Source of the DNA: Xanthomonas codiaei
GTDB taxonomy: Bacteria > Pseudomonadota > Gammaproteobacteria > Xanthomonadales > Xanthomonadaceae
DNA length: 64,000 nt
Direction: 5' to 3'
NCBI RefSeq assembly: GCF_002939785.1
Contig: NZ_MDEC01000017.1
Location: forward strand, 1 to 64,000
Part shown: piece after piece, positions 52,541 through 61,546 of the stretch
Layout: each line of letters starts with the position of its first letter
Position numbering within the stretch: the stretch's first letter is position 1
Program-made: the position numbers and the translations under genes
Notes under the pieces: generated by a model
The model's database searches: none
What the model saw: the letters and a program-made list of their open reading frames with translations, nothing else
Told to the model about the DNA's origin: nothing

Positions 52541-52708
52541 CTATCGCACCTGCTCCAGGCGTTCGGCGATCTCTTGCGCATGGGTTTCGATCACGCCTTC
52601 CGACGTGCTCCAGGCGGTGCTAATGGTCGACTCCACATCGAAGGCGGCCACGGTCTTGCCGGCACCCTTGACCTCTACCGAGGTCTTGACCTTGTCGCGC
52701 CCTGCCAT
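52541..52708 (-). CDS. Possible small gene or 3' remnant of a larger gene (55 codons)
   Basis: On the minus strand ATG 52708 opens MAGRDKVKTSVEVKGAGKTV, then a segment including FDVESTISTAWSTS, and ends ETHAQEIAERLEQVR. Codons are strongly GC-ending like neighbouring real genes, which argues for coding. There is no ribosome site in front of the ATG, and a stop lies nine codons upstream in frame. It could therefore be a remnant of a longer gene's end. No family is recognised. Confidence 0.4.
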   Translation of the reverse strand: MAGRDKVKTSVEVKGAGKTVAAFDVESTISTAWSTSEGVIETHAQEIAERLEQVR

Positions 52709-52813
52709 AACGTCGTATCGGTGCCTGTGTCACTCCTGGCGCCGCAGGGCGTCCTGTGGTTTGACGCGTCTTTCCTCGCTCTTGCGCTTCCAATCGCCCT
52801 GCGCGTGCTGCCG

Positions 52814-53266
52814 TCACGCAGCAGCTTTCAGTTCCCTGGTGCGCTGATAGATGCAGCTTGCAATCGCTGCCCAAAGCGCTGGGCAAGCGATAAATGCGGC
52901 CAAGGAGGCCAACGAGCCGAATGACGCTGAAGCGTCGTGCGTCAAGCGCAGGAGTAGACAGAGGCTTCCCGCCATCGCTGCTGCAGCAATTCCCGCCACG
53001 TAAGGATGTGCGTGTTTCAGGCCAGGAACAAAGTGCAGCGTTGGGACGCCCAGAAGAACAAAGAACGGCGAGCCAATGCCGAATGCGAAGAAACAGTAAT
53101 ACAGAAAAAATGTAGTCGCCGTTTCACCACTGCCCGACGTTGCCACAATCACAGCAATGATTAAGCCGCTCAGCATCGTTGCCGCGACGCATGACAACAG
53201 TACCGAACCCAAGAAAACCAAGCTCTCTTTTATTGCGTGTGCAAGCGCAAGCAAGACGTCTCTCAC
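52814..53266 (-). CDS. Four-helix membrane protein of unknown function
   Basis: This 150-residue protein has hydrophobic segments at residues about 15-45, 50-75, 85-103 and 115-137 with short loops. It begins MRDVLLALAHAIKESLVF and ends YQRTRELKAAA. No motif or family is recognised. A G11 tract lies about 225 bp upstream of its start. Confidence 0.6.
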   Translation of the reverse strand: MRDVLLALAHAIKESLVFLGSVLLSCVAATMLSGLIIAVIVATSGSGETATTFFLYYCFFAFGIGSPFFVLLGVPTLHFVPGLKHAHPYVAGIAAAAMAGSLCLLLRLTHDASASFGSLASLAAFIACPALWAAIASCIYQRTRELKAAA

Positions 53267-53490
53267 GCAGGCTGTCTCGAAGAAAAAATGATGTGGGCGT
53301 CCGGCAAGCGGGTTCTCCGATGAGGCGGGGTTCGGCAGGAAGCGGCTGGAAGGTCAGGTGTTGCCTGATGCATAGCTGTTCGCTGGCACGCGCATAACCT
53401 CGGACACGTATAGATCCACAAGGTGCGCGCGGGCACCAGGCGCCTGGGATTATCGACTGCTCCAACCGGCATCTGCACCGATGCGTTGTC

Positions 53491-53501
53491 GGGGGGGGGG
53501 G
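53491..53501 (+). repeat. Homopolymer tract of eleven G
   Basis: G11 preceded by C and followed by CGG, located between the membrane protein gene and the fbp terminator. Long G tracts are prone to slippage; the exact length should be treated as uncertain. Confidence 0.8.
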
Positions 53502-53504
53502 CGG

Positions 53505-53534
53505 TTAAAGAGACACCCGCAGGACGCGGGTGTC
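53505..53534 (-). terminator. Terminator after fbp
   Basis: The stem GACACCCGC/GCGGGTGTC (53512-53534) with a 5-base loop is followed on the minus strand by TCTTTAA. It lies 45 bases past the fbp stop. Confidence 0.7.
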
Positions 53535-53579
53535 TTCGGATAACACACGACCGCTGGCTTCTGGACCAGGCGTTCAGCC

Positions 53580-54590
53580 TTACGCCCTGTCCGCACCCAG
53601 GTGGTACCGCGTCGCCTCGGCCACTTCGTTCTTGGAGCCCAGGAACACCGGCACGCGCTGGTGCAGTTGCGTGGGCTGGATGTCGAGGATGCGTTCGCGC
53701 CCAGTGGTGGCGGCGCCGCCGGCCTGTTCCACCAGCATGCTCATCGGGTTGGCTTCGTACATCAGGCGCAGCTTGCCGGGCTTGGCGGCATCCTTCTTGT
53801 CCCAGGGGTAGATGAAGATGCCGCCGCGGGTGAGGATGCGGTGCACGTCGGCCACCATGCTGGCGATCCAGCGCATGTTGAAGTTCTTGCCGCGCGCACC
53901 TTCCGCGCCGGCCAGCAGGTCGCCCACATAGGCTTGCATCGCCGGCTCCCAGTGGCGCTGGTTGGACATGTTGATGGCGAATTCGGCGGTGTCTTCGGGC
54001 ACGCGCATGTCGCGCTGGGTCAGCAGGAAGCTGCCTTCCTCGCGCTCCAGGGTGAAGGCATGGGTGCCGTGGCCGAGCGTGAGCACCAGCATGGTGCTGG
54101 GGCCGTAGATGCAATAGCCGGCGGCCACCTGCTGGGTACCCGGTTGCAGGAAGTGTTCGTCGCCGGGCTTTTCGGTGCCCTTGGGCGCGCGCAGCACCGA
54201 GAAGATGGTGCCCACCGAGACATTGACGTCGATGTTGGAGCTGCCGTCTAGCGGGTCGAACAGCAGCAGGAAGTCGCCGCTGGGGTACTGGTCGGGCACC
54301 GGCTGGCTGTGGTCCATCTCTTCGGAGGCGCACGCGGCCAAGTGACCGCCCCAGGCGTTGGCTTCCAGCAGGATGTCGTTGCTCAGCACATCCAGCTTCT
54401 TCTGCGCCTCGCCCTGCACGTTGCCGGTGCCGGCATCGCCCAGCACGCCGCCCAGCGCGCCCTTGCTGACGGCGATGGAAATGCGCTTGCAGGCGCGCGA
54501 GACGATGGTGATGAGCTGGCGCAATTCCGCATCGATACGGCCGGCGTGTTGTTCTTCGATCAGGAAGCGGGTCAGCGAGGGACGCGACAT
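53580..54590 (-). CDS. fbp: Fructose-1,6-bisphosphatase class 1
   Basis: This 336-residue gluconeogenic enzyme hydrolyses fructose-1,6-bisphosphate to fructose-6-phosphate in the cytoplasm. Class I signatures are seen: [19 protein letters not shown], the metal-binding [20 protein letters not shown], and [20 protein letters not shown] with the substrate-binding segment. Length is normal. The start at 54590 begins [14 protein letters not shown]. It is followed by a terminator, so it is monocistronic. Confidence 0.97.
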   Translation of the reverse strand: MSRPSLTRFLIEEQHAGRIDAELRQLITIVSRACKRISIAVSKGALGGVLGDAGTGNVQGEAQKKLDVLSNDILLEANAWGGHLAACASEEMDHSQPVPDQYPSGDFLLLFDPLDGSSNIDVNVSVGTIFSVLRAPKGTEKPGDEHFLQPGTQQVAAGYCIYGPSTMLVLTLGHGTHAFTLEREEGSFLLTQRDMRVPEDTAEFAINMSNQRHWEPAMQAYVGDLLAGAEGARGKNFNMRWIASMVADVHRILTRGGIFIYPWDKKDAAKPGKLRLMYEANPMSMLVEQAGGAATTGRERILDIQPTQLHQRVPVFLGSKNEVAEATRYHLGADRA

Positions 54591-54755
54591 GGAGCGGGCA
54601 GCCTGTTGTAGGAAGTGGGCCGCCATTGTCGCCATTGCGCCGTTAGATTTCGATCACTTGCTGCGCGTTTTGTATCGTGGTTGATCGGATCTGTGCGAAT
54701 GGGGGTGTGGTGTGTGCGCCTTGCATGCTGAGCGCCCCCATCCGCCCTTCGGGCA

Positions 54756-54779
54756 CCTTCCCCCGCGGGCGGGGGAAGG
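54756..54779. repeat. REP-like perfect inverted repeat
   Basis: CCTTCCCCCGC and its exact complement GCGGGGGAAGG around two bases. It is preceded by CATCCGCCCTTCGGGCACCT, a commonly seen Xanthomonas intergenic sequence. It lies between fbp and the terminator of the aminotransferase gene. Confidence 0.65.
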
Positions 54780-54797
54780 GAGCGGCGTGTGCGGGCA

Positions 54798-54829
54798 CAA
54801 AAAAGCCGGGAGGCTTGCGCGCTCCCGGT
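54798..54829 (-). terminator. Terminator after the aminotransferase gene
   Basis: The stem CCGGGAG/CTCCCGG (about 54806-54828) is followed on the minus strand by TTTTTT. It lies about 40 bases past the stop of the gene at 54871. Confidence 0.85.
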
Positions 54830-54870
54830 CTGCCGTACGTCGATGCCGCCGCGCGCAGCGGCGGGGCCGC

Positions 54871-56073
54871 TTACATGCGGCTGACGGTGGCCACGGCCTG
54901 GGCCACGTAGTCCAGGTTGCGCTGGCTCAGTGCGGCCACGCAGATGCGGCCGGTGCCCACGGCGTAGATCGCGAACTCCTCGCGCAGGCGGTCCACCTGG
55001 GTCCGGGTCAGGCCCGAGTACGAGAACATGCCGGCCTGGCGCTGGATGAACGCGAATTCCGGGGCGCCGAGGGTGGCCAGCTTATCGACCAGGCCGGCGC
55101 GCAGGGCGTGGATGCGCTCGCGCATTTCGGTCAGTTCCTGCTCCCACACATCACGAAGTTCCGGGCTGGTCAGCACGCCGGCCACCAGCGCGGCGCCGTG
55201 CGTGGACGGGCTGGAATAGATGGTGCGGATGATGCGCTTGACCTGCGACTGCACCGCCTTGGCTTCGGCGGCGGTGGCCGAGACCACCGACAGCGCGCCC
55301 ACGCGCTCGCCATACAGCGAGAACGACTTGGAATAGGAGCTGGCGACCACGTAGCTGTCGATGCCTTCGGCCGCCAGCAGGCGCACTGCGTAGGCGTCTG
55401 CCTCGATGCCCTGGTCGAAGCCCTGGTAGGCGATGTCGACGAACGGGAACAGGTTGCGCTCCTTCAACAGCCCGGCCACCTGCTTCCACTGCTCGCGGCT
55501 CAGGTCCGCGCCGGTAGGGTTGTGGCAGCAGGCGTGCAGCAGCACCACGGTGCCCGGCTCCAGCTTGGCCAGGTCGGCCAGCATGCCGTCGAAGTTCAGG
55601 CCGTGGCTGGCGGCGTCGAAATAGGTGTAGTCCACCACCTCGAAGCCGGCCGCACCGAACACCGCGCGGTGGTTCTCCCAGCTGGGGTTGCTGATGGCGA
55701 TGGTGGAGGTGGGCAGCAGCTTCTTGAGCAGGTCCGCTCCCACGCGCAGCGCACCGCTGCCGCCGACGGTCTGCGAGGTCGCCACGCGACCGGAGGCCAC
55801 CAGTGCCGACTCGGCGCCGAACAGCAGCTCCTGGGTGGCCTTGTCGTAGGCAGCCAGGCCGTCGATGGGCAGGTAGCCGCGCGGTTTGGCCTCCTGCGCG
55901 AGCTGCTGCTCGATCCTGTGCACGGCGCGCAACAGCGGGATGCGCCCGTTTTCGTCGTAATAGATGCCCACGCCAAGATTGACCTTGTTGGGGCGGCTAT
56001 CGGCGTTGTAGGCCTCGGTCAGGCCCAGGATGGGGTCGCCTGGAACCTGTTCTACGTTTGCAAAGAAGGACAC
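54871..56073 (-). CDS. tyrB: Aromatic amino acid (tyrosine/aspartate) aminotransferase
   Basis: This 400-residue PLP enzyme of the AspC/TyrB subgroup has a GTG start at 56073 (SFFANVEQVPGDPILGLTEA). The PLP lysine is in SSYSKSFSLYGERVG, the substrate-binding arginine region is SYSGLTRTQVDRLREEF, and the cofactor-binding segment is HACCHNPTGADLSREQW. It catalyses transamination of aromatic amino acids and aspartate with 2-oxoglutarate. It is followed by a terminator and is monocistronic. Confidence 0.93.
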   Translation of the reverse strand: MSFFANVEQVPGDPILGLTEAYNADSRPNKVNLGVGIYYDENGRIPLLRAVHRIEQQLAQEAKPRGYLPIDGLAAYDKATQELLFGAESALVASGRVATSQTVGGSGALRVGADLLKKLLPTSTIAISNPSWENHRAVFGAAGFEVVDYTYFDAASHGLNFDGMLADLAKLEPGTVVLLHACCHNPTGADLSREQWKQVAGLLKERNLFPFVDIAYQGFDQGIEADAYAVRLLAAEGIDSYVVASSYSKSFSLYGERVGALSVVSATAAEAKAVQSQVKRIIRTIYSSPSTHGAALVAGVLTSPELRDVWEQELTEMRERIHALRAGLVDKLATLGAPEFAFIQRQAGMFSYSGLTRTQVDRLREEFAIYAVGTGRICVAALSQRNLDYVAQAVATVSRM

Positions 56074-56229
56074 GGCATGACTCGCTGAAGGACGAAAGAG
56101 TGGGGTACTTCCGGATGGTTGGCCGCTGCAGGGCCAAACCACTTCATCGTAGCAGCCCATGGCGGGCGTAGCATGCTTCGTTCCGTACGCAACGATGCGG
56201 CCGCAGTACGGATGAGGGACACTACGCCC

Positions 56230-58356
56230 ATGCCCAGACTCACCCTGTTGGCCGCTGCCTGCGGCCTGTTCGCCGCGAGCGCCGCGGTGCCCGCCCTGGC
56301 CGCCGAGCCGGCACCCGCGCCCCAGACACTTCCGGCCGTGCAGGTGGATGCCGCCCGGGTGCACGGGGTGGACGACTTCGACCTGCCGGCCTCGTTCACC
56401 GTGGTGGCGGCCGACGACGACAACCGCCGTGGCGCGCAGGTGTCCGAGTTGCTGGACGGCATCCCCGGGCTGGTGGCGCGCGACCGCCAGAACTACGCGC
56501 AGGACACCCAGCTGTCGATCCGCGGCTTCGGCGCGCGCTCCACCTTCGGCGTGCGCGGCGTACGGCTGCTGGTGGACGGTATTCCGGCCAGCATGCCCGA
56601 TGGCCAGGGCCAGCTGTCGCACTTCAACGTGTTGGGCGCGGCGCGGGTGGAAGTGTTGCGCGGGCCGTTTTCTGCGCTGTACGGCAATTCCTCCGGCGGC
56701 GTGCTGCAGCTGTGGAGCGCCGACGGCGCCCCAGACGACCCCTGGCGGCTGCGCGCCACCTACGGCAGCAACGCCACCGTCAACGTGGGTGCGCAATTGC
56801 TCGGCCAGCAGGGCGCGGTGCACTACAACCTGGCCGCCAACCATTTCGAGACCAACGGCTTCCGCGACCATAGCCGCGCCAGGCGCGATTCGGTCAACGC
56901 CAAGCTGGGTGTCGACCTGGCGCCCGGCAGCCGGCTGGATCTGGTGCTCAACCATCTCGATGCGCCCGATGCGCAGGACCCGCTGGGCCTGAGCCGGGCC
57001 CAGTTCAACGCCGATCCGCGCCAGGCCACGGCGGTGGCCACCCAGTTCAACACCCGCAAGTCGGTACGCCAGAGCCAGGCCGGGGCCATCTTCACCCAGC
57101 AGTTCGACGGCCAGACGCTGCGGCTGATGGCCTATGGCGGCACGCGCAGCGTGGAGCAGTTCCTGTCGGTGCCGGTGGCAGTGCAGCGCAACCCGCTGCA
57201 TGCCGGCGGGGTGATCGATCTGGACAGCAATTACGAAGGTGCCGACGCGCGCTGGGCCTGGCAGGGGCAGGCGCTGGGCCGGCCGCTGCAGCTCACCGTC
57301 GGCGCCAACATCGACCGCCAGCGCCAGCATCGCACCGGCTACGAAAATTTCGTCGGCGATACCTTGGGCGTGCAGGGCGCGCTACGCCGCAACCAGCGCG
57401 ACCGGGTGGAGAACGTGGACCAGTTCGCGCAGGCCTGGTGGCAGTGGAGCGCGCGCTGGTCGGCATTGCTGGGCGTGCGCCATAGCCAGGTGCGCTTCGC
57501 GTCGGACGACCGCTACATCGTGGGCCGCAATCCCGACGACAGCGGCCGGCGCGAGTATTCGGCCACCACGCCGGTGGCCGGCATCGTGTTCCGCGCCACC
57601 GACGATCTGCGCTTTTACGCCTCGGCCGGACGCGGCTTCGAAACGCCCACCTTCAACGAGCTGGGCTATCGCAACGATGGCGCGGCCGGTCTGGCGCTGG
57701 ACCTGGGCGCGGCCACCAGCCGCAATTATGAGATCGGCAGCAAGTGGCGCGCCCAGAGCGGCGCGGCGTTGCAGGTGGCGCTGTTCCGTGCCGACACCGA
57801 CAACGAACTGGCGGTGGCCAGCAACACCAACGGCCGCAGCACCTTCCGCAACATCGGCGCCACCCGCCGCCAGGGCGCGGAGCTGAGCTGGCAGCAGCCG
57901 CTGGGCGCCACCCAGCAGCTGCAGCTGGCCTACACCTTTGTCGATGCCAGCGTGCGCGATGGCTATCTCACCTGCGCCAGCAGCGGCTGCGCGGTGCCCA
58001 CCGCGCCAGTGGCCAGCGGGTCGCGCCTGCCCGGCGTGCCGCGGCAGCAGCTGTTTGCGCGTTGGCAATGGCAACCGATGCAGTGGCAGTTCGCCGCCGA
58101 AACGGTGGCCTCCGATGCCACCGTGGTCAACGACCTGGCCACCGAGCGTGCGCCGGGCTATGCAGTGGTCAACCTGGAAGCCTCGCGCCGCTGGACCACC
58201 GCGCACGGGGCGCTACGCACGTTTGCGCGCATCGACAACGCGCTGGACCGCCACTACGTGGGCTCGGTGATCGTCAACGACGGCAACGGACGCTATTACG
58301 AACCCGGCCCGGACCGCACCTATACGATGGGGTTGCAGTGGGATTTTGGTGGGTGA
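56230..58356 (+). CDS. TonB-dependent outer-membrane receptor
   Basis: In this 708-residue precursor, a signal peptide begins PRLTLLAAACGLFAASAA (start taken at 56230; 56212 is an alternative). The TonB box lies near TLPAVQVDA. The plug domain has VSELLDGIPGLVARDRQ, then DTQLSIRGFGARSTFGVRGV and VEVLRGPFSALYGNSSGG, and the barrel ends at LQWDF(GG). It resembles Fe-siderophore and related receptors; the ligand is not predictable. Xanthomonas has an exceptional number of such receptors, often for plant-derived molecules. No sigma/anti-sigma pair is adjacent. Confidence 0.92.
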   Translation: MPRLTLLAAACGLFAASAAVPALAAEPAPAPQTLPAVQVDAARVHGVDDFDLPASFTVVAADDDNRRGAQVSELLDGIPGLVARDRQNYAQDTQLSIRGFGARSTFGVRGVRLLVDGIPASMPDGQGQLSHFNVLGAARVEVLRGPFSALYGNSSGGVLQLWSADGAPDDPWRLRATYGSNATVNVGAQLLGQQGAVHYNLAANHFETNGFRDHSRARRDSVNAKLGVDLAPGSRLDLVLNHLDAPDAQDPLGLSRAQFNADPRQATAVATQFNTRKSVRQSQAGAIFTQQFDGQTLRLMAYGGTRSVEQFLSVPVAVQRNPLHAGGVIDLDSNYEGADARWAWQGQALGRPLQLTVGANIDRQRQHRTGYENFVGDTLGVQGALRRNQRDRVENVDQFAQAWWQWSARWSALLGVRHSQVRFASDDRYIVGRNPDDSGRREYSATTPVAGIVFRATDDLRFYASAGRGFETPTFNELGYRNDGAAGLALDLGAATSRNYEIGSKWRAQSGAALQVALFRADTDNELAVASNTNGRSTFRNIGATRRQGAELSWQQPLGATQQLQLAYTFVDASVRDGYLTCASSGCAVPTAPVASGSRLPGVPRQQLFARWQWQPMQWQFAAETVASDATVVNDLATERAPGYAVVNLEASRRWTTAHGALRTFARIDNALDRHYVGSVIVNDGNGRYYEPGPDRTYTMGLQWDFGG

Positions 58357-58677
58357 GCAGAGAGCGACCGTGCGCGTCCTTCGACGCGCATGCCGCTGCA
58401 CTGCGCTTATCTGAAAAGCGCGTTTGGTGGGCCAACCGGCTATCCGGCTCGTGTCCACCGCAGACGCGCGTGCGGGCGCGCAGAAGCGCCGTCGATCACG
58501 CACCAGCAGACCGGTGTCTCTTGCGCGATGAAGGCCGTTACTGGCGGGATACCAACTGCTGGATCTCAGCCGCCGGCTTTTCGATCCTGCTGGTGTCGAA
58601 CGCAACCGGGCGTGCCAACGTGCTCGCAGGACAACCGCGCACGGATGGCGGCCCTGGTCCAGGCCCGACCACACGAC
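58357..58677. other. Intergenic stretch without a clear gene
   Basis: 320 bp between the TonB receptor and a dispersed repeat. A minus-strand open frame includes TLARPVAFDTSRIEKPAAEI, which looks protein-like, but it has no proper start and is interrupted, so it is not called. Confidence 0.35.
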
Positions 58678-58823
58678 TAAGAGCAGCCAGCAAAACTACT
58701 GCACGGCAGTCAGGCGGGCGCGGCCTTGCCCGGAATCGGCATGTAGCACTCGTACACCCCGGTTCCCTCGCGCCATCCGCACCCACCTGACGACCGCTCG
58801 CTACGTTTTGTTGGCCGCTCTAA
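58678..58823 (+). repeat. Dispersed ~143-bp repeat, copy 3, flanked by TAA
   Basis: It begins TAAGAGCAGCCAGCAAAAC and ends CGTTTTGTTGGCCGCTC followed by TAA. It has imperfect terminal inverted repeats (GAGC(A/G)GCCA(A/G)CAAAAC) and the same internal blocks as the copies at 32651 and 63767. This is the only copy flanked by TAA on both sides, which could be a 3-bp target duplication. Confidence 0.8.
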
Positions 58824-58968
58824 GTAACACGCGAGTGCAGCGCGGCAGACGGCACGCGTGTGCGTGCGGCAGTGTGGGCGTGGCGGCCAACTGGCCCCGC
58901 ACGACGGTACAGGCACCTCGACCTTGCGTGCTAGCCTTGGCCCCTCACTCAGGGCATGGAGCGCGACG

Positions 58969-59473
58969 ATGATGAAATGGAAGCAGAACCTCGGTGCGTC
59001 AGTGATCGTGGTCGGTCTGCTGGCTTGCGGCGCGGCATGGGCAGATCACGTGGACCTGCGCATCGTGCGCGACTACCCCGCTGGTTCGCCGGCCATCGCG
59101 CAGATCCACGGTTGGTTGCTGCAGCAGTCCCGGTCCAGTGACCAACCCAGGCAGATGCCGCCGCCGGCCACCGTGACCGGCCTGGGGGATGTCCGTGTCA
59201 GTGCGGCGTCCTTCGATAATCCCTTGGGGACGCGTACCGATGCGGGCACCAGACGCAGCGCCGTTGCCAGTGAGCGGCCGGCCGCGCGATGAGATCACCA
59301 TCGATGCCTGCAATGCCGGCCAGCGCTACCGCTGGGTCTACGCGTGGCAGCAGGTCAATGGCGCTGCTGCATGGCAGCTGCGCTCCTATCGGCAGACAAC
59401 CGTCGCCGACTGCAAGACATCTGCGGACGAGCCGGTGCAGGCCGAGGCAGGCGCCAAGGCACGGGGATCGTAG
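58969..59473 (+). pseudogene. Small secreted protein gene interrupted by a frameshift
   Basis: ATG 58969 (GGAG seven bases upstream) opens a signal peptide (KQNLGASVIVVGLLACGAAW, then ADHVDLRIV), and frame 1 runs to a stop at 59290. In the +1 frame from about 59284 the sequence continues convincingly as RDEITIDACNAGQRYRW, then AYAWQQVNGAAA-like segments, to a stop at 59473. Together they make one protein of about 160 residues. The break lies at the GCGCGATGAG junction. Either the gene is inactivated or a single-base sequencing error is present. The family is not recognised. Confidence 0.65.
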
Positions 59474-59861
59474 GGCCACGTAAAACGCCGCGGCAGATTC
59501 GTGTCCGTGTGAGCGAGTCCGGCGGATAGTCGTTCGGCGCGGTGGTCATGCTGATGGCGGGCGCCAGCGGCGCATGCCTGCGGGGTGGTCGCGGTAGTGT
59601 CTGGGGCGCCGCCGTTGAGGCCTCGACGCCGCCTTCGGGTACGGACGCATCGTCATCTCCTGGATTGACCGGGACTACGCGCCCCTCGCGGTCTTGCAGC
59701 ACGATCCTGGCACTGCCGGCGATGATGCGATGCAACCGGATGTGAGCTCGGATGCAGTGCTCATTGCGCTTGGATGATGACGCAGCGCAACAGCATTGTT
59801 GCCGACATTGCGCTCGCCCCGCGGCGGGTATACACGTGGGCCGTCATCTCAGCCGGAGCCC
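59474..59861. other. Intergenic stretch upstream of the aldehyde dehydrogenase gene
   Basis: About 390 bp. Open frames on both strands lack ribosome sites and family features. It presumably contains the promoter of the aldehyde dehydrogenase gene. Nothing else was noted. Confidence 0.4.
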
Positions 59862-61394
59862 ATGATGAACGCGCAACCTTCCACCAAGCCGCTCAGCACC
59901 GACCCGCAATCGATCTTCAAGCCGCGCTACGACAACTTCATCGGTGGCAAGTGGGTGGCGCCGAACAGTGGCCAGTATTTCGACAACACCACGCCGATCA
60001 GCGGCAAGGTGTTCACCTCGATCGCCCGCTCCAACGCACAGGACGTCGAAGCTGCGCTGGATGCCGCGCATGCGGCCAAGGGCGCGTGGGGCAAGACCTC
60101 GACCACCGAGCGTTCCAACGTATTGCTCAAGATCGCCGACCGCATCGAACAGAACCTTGAACTGCTCGCCTACGCCGAGACCTGGGATAACGGCAAGCCG
60201 GTGCGCGAAACGCTCAATGCCGACGTACCGCTGTGCGTGGACCACTTCCGCTATTTCGCCGGGGCCATCCGCGCGCAGGAAGGCGGCATTTCCGAGATCG
60301 ACAGCGACACCATCGCCTATCACTTCCACGAGCCGTTGGGCGTGGTGGGGCAGATCATTCCATGGAATTTCCCGCTGCTGATGGCGTGCTGGAAACTGGC
60401 ACCGGCGCTGGCGGCCGGCAACTGCGTGGTGATGAAGCCGGCCGAGCAGACGCCGGCCTCCATTCTGGTCTTGATGGAGCTGATCGGCGATCTGCTGCCA
60501 CCCGGCGTGCTCAACGTGGTCAATGGTTTTGGTCTGGAAGCGGGCAAGCCGCTGGCCAGCAATCCGCGCATCGCCAAGATCGCCTTCACCGGCGAAACCA
60601 CCACCGGCCGGCTGATCATGCAGTACGCCAGCCAGAACCTGATTCCGGTCACGCTGGAGCTGGGCGGCAAGTCGCCGAACATCTTCTTTGCCGATGTCAT
60701 GGCCGAAGACGACGATTTTCTCGACAAGGCGGTGGAAGGCTTCGTGCTGTTCGCCTTCAATCAAGGCGAGGTGTGCACCTGCCCGTCGCGTGCGCTGATC
60801 CAGGAATCGATCTACGACCGGTTCATGGAAAAGGCGCTCAAGCGTGTGGCGGCGATCAAGCAGGGCAACCCGCTGGATCCCAACACCATGGTCGGTGCGC
60901 AGGCATCGAGCGAGCAGCTGGAAAAGATCCTGTCCTATATCGACATCGGCAAACAGGAAGGTGCACAGGTCTTGATTGGTGGCGAACGCAATACGCTCGA
61001 TGGCGATCTGGCTGAGGGTTTCTACGTCAAGCCCACGGTGTTCAAGGGCCACAACAAGATGCGCGTGTTCCAGGAAGAGATCTTTGGCCCGGTGGTGTCG
61101 GTGACCACGTTCAAGGACGAGGCCGAGGCGCTGGCGATCGCCAACGACACCTTGTACGGCCTGGGTGCCGGCGTCTGGAGCCGCGATGCGGCGCGGTTGT
61201 ACCGCATGGGCCGCGCGATCCAGGCCGGCCGCGTGTGGACCAACTGCTATCACGCCTATCCGGCGCATGCCGCCTTCGGAGGCTACAAGCAGTCGGGCAT
61301 CGGGCGCGAAAACCACAAGATGATGCTCGATCACTACCAGCAGACCAAGAACCTGCTGGTGAGCTATTCGCCCAAGGCGCTGGGGTTCTTCTGA
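59862..61394 (+). CDS. NAD-type aldehyde dehydrogenase (AldB/ExaC-like)
   Basis: In this 510-residue cytoplasmic enzyme, the family hallmarks are [20 protein letters not shown], the glutamate-containing LELGGKSPN, and the catalytic cysteine in [13 protein letters not shown] (two nearby Cys). It ends [20 protein letters not shown]. The overall plan fits the aldehyde dehydrogenases that oxidise acetaldehyde or other short aldehydes to acids. The tandem ATGATG at 59862 has GGAG immediately before it. No partner alcohol dehydrogenase is adjacent. Confidence 0.94.
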   Translation: MMNAQPSTKPLSTDPQSIFKPRYDNFIGGKWVAPNSGQYFDNTTPISGKVFTSIARSNAQDVEAALDAAHAAKGAWGKTSTTERSNVLLKIADRIEQNLELLAYAETWDNGKPVRETLNADVPLCVDHFRYFAGAIRAQEGGISEIDSDTIAYHFHEPLGVVGQIIPWNFPLLMACWKLAPALAAGNCVVMKPAEQTPASILVLMELIGDLLPPGVLNVVNGFGLEAGKPLASNPRIAKIAFTGETTTGRLIMQYASQNLIPVTLELGGKSPNIFFADVMAEDDDFLDKAVEGFVLFAFNQGEVCTCPSRALIQESIYDRFMEKALKRVAAIKQGNPLDPNTMVGAQASSEQLEKILSYIDIGKQEGAQVLIGGERNTLDGDLAEGFYVKPTVFKGHNKMRVFQEEIFGPVVSVTTFKDEAEALAIANDTLYGLGAGVWSRDAARLYRMGRAIQAGRVWTNCYHAYPAHAAFGGYKQSGIGRENHKMMLDHYQQTKNLLVSYSPKALGFF

Positions 61395-61401
61395 GGGACG
61401 A

Positions 61402-61437
61402 GGTGTGCAGCCCGCCCGCAGGGCGAGGCTGCACACC
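61402..61437. terminator. Strong hairpin after the aldehyde dehydrogenase gene
   Basis: A perfect 11-bp stem GGTGTGCAGCC/GGCTGCACACC with a 14-base loop, eight bases after the stop codon. There is only a short T stretch (CTT), so it is a terminator or transcript-stabilising hairpin. Confidence 0.55.
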
Positions 61438-61546
61438 CTTGCCGATCGCCTGCGGATGAGCGTGCCGGCATCGACGTCTGCAAGGCCACGCTCCGGTGCA
61501 GTGCCAATGGCCGCATTGGAGCGTGCGTAATGTCAGAACTGGACGC

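Noticed and set aside
53263-54333. 356-codon open frame overlapping fbp on the minus strand
   Set aside because: It is a frame-shifted shadow of fbp; the fbp frame has all class I signatures.
58390-58680. 96-codon open frame ending at the TAA of the repeat at 58678
   Set aside because: It has no ribosome site and no coding-like sequence, so the coincidence with the repeat's TAA was not counted as a fourth stop-codon case.
59355-59735. Open frame on the minus strand with VLQDREGRVVPVNPGDDDAS
   Set aside because: It partially overlaps the frameshifted gene and shows no start signal; too weak to call.
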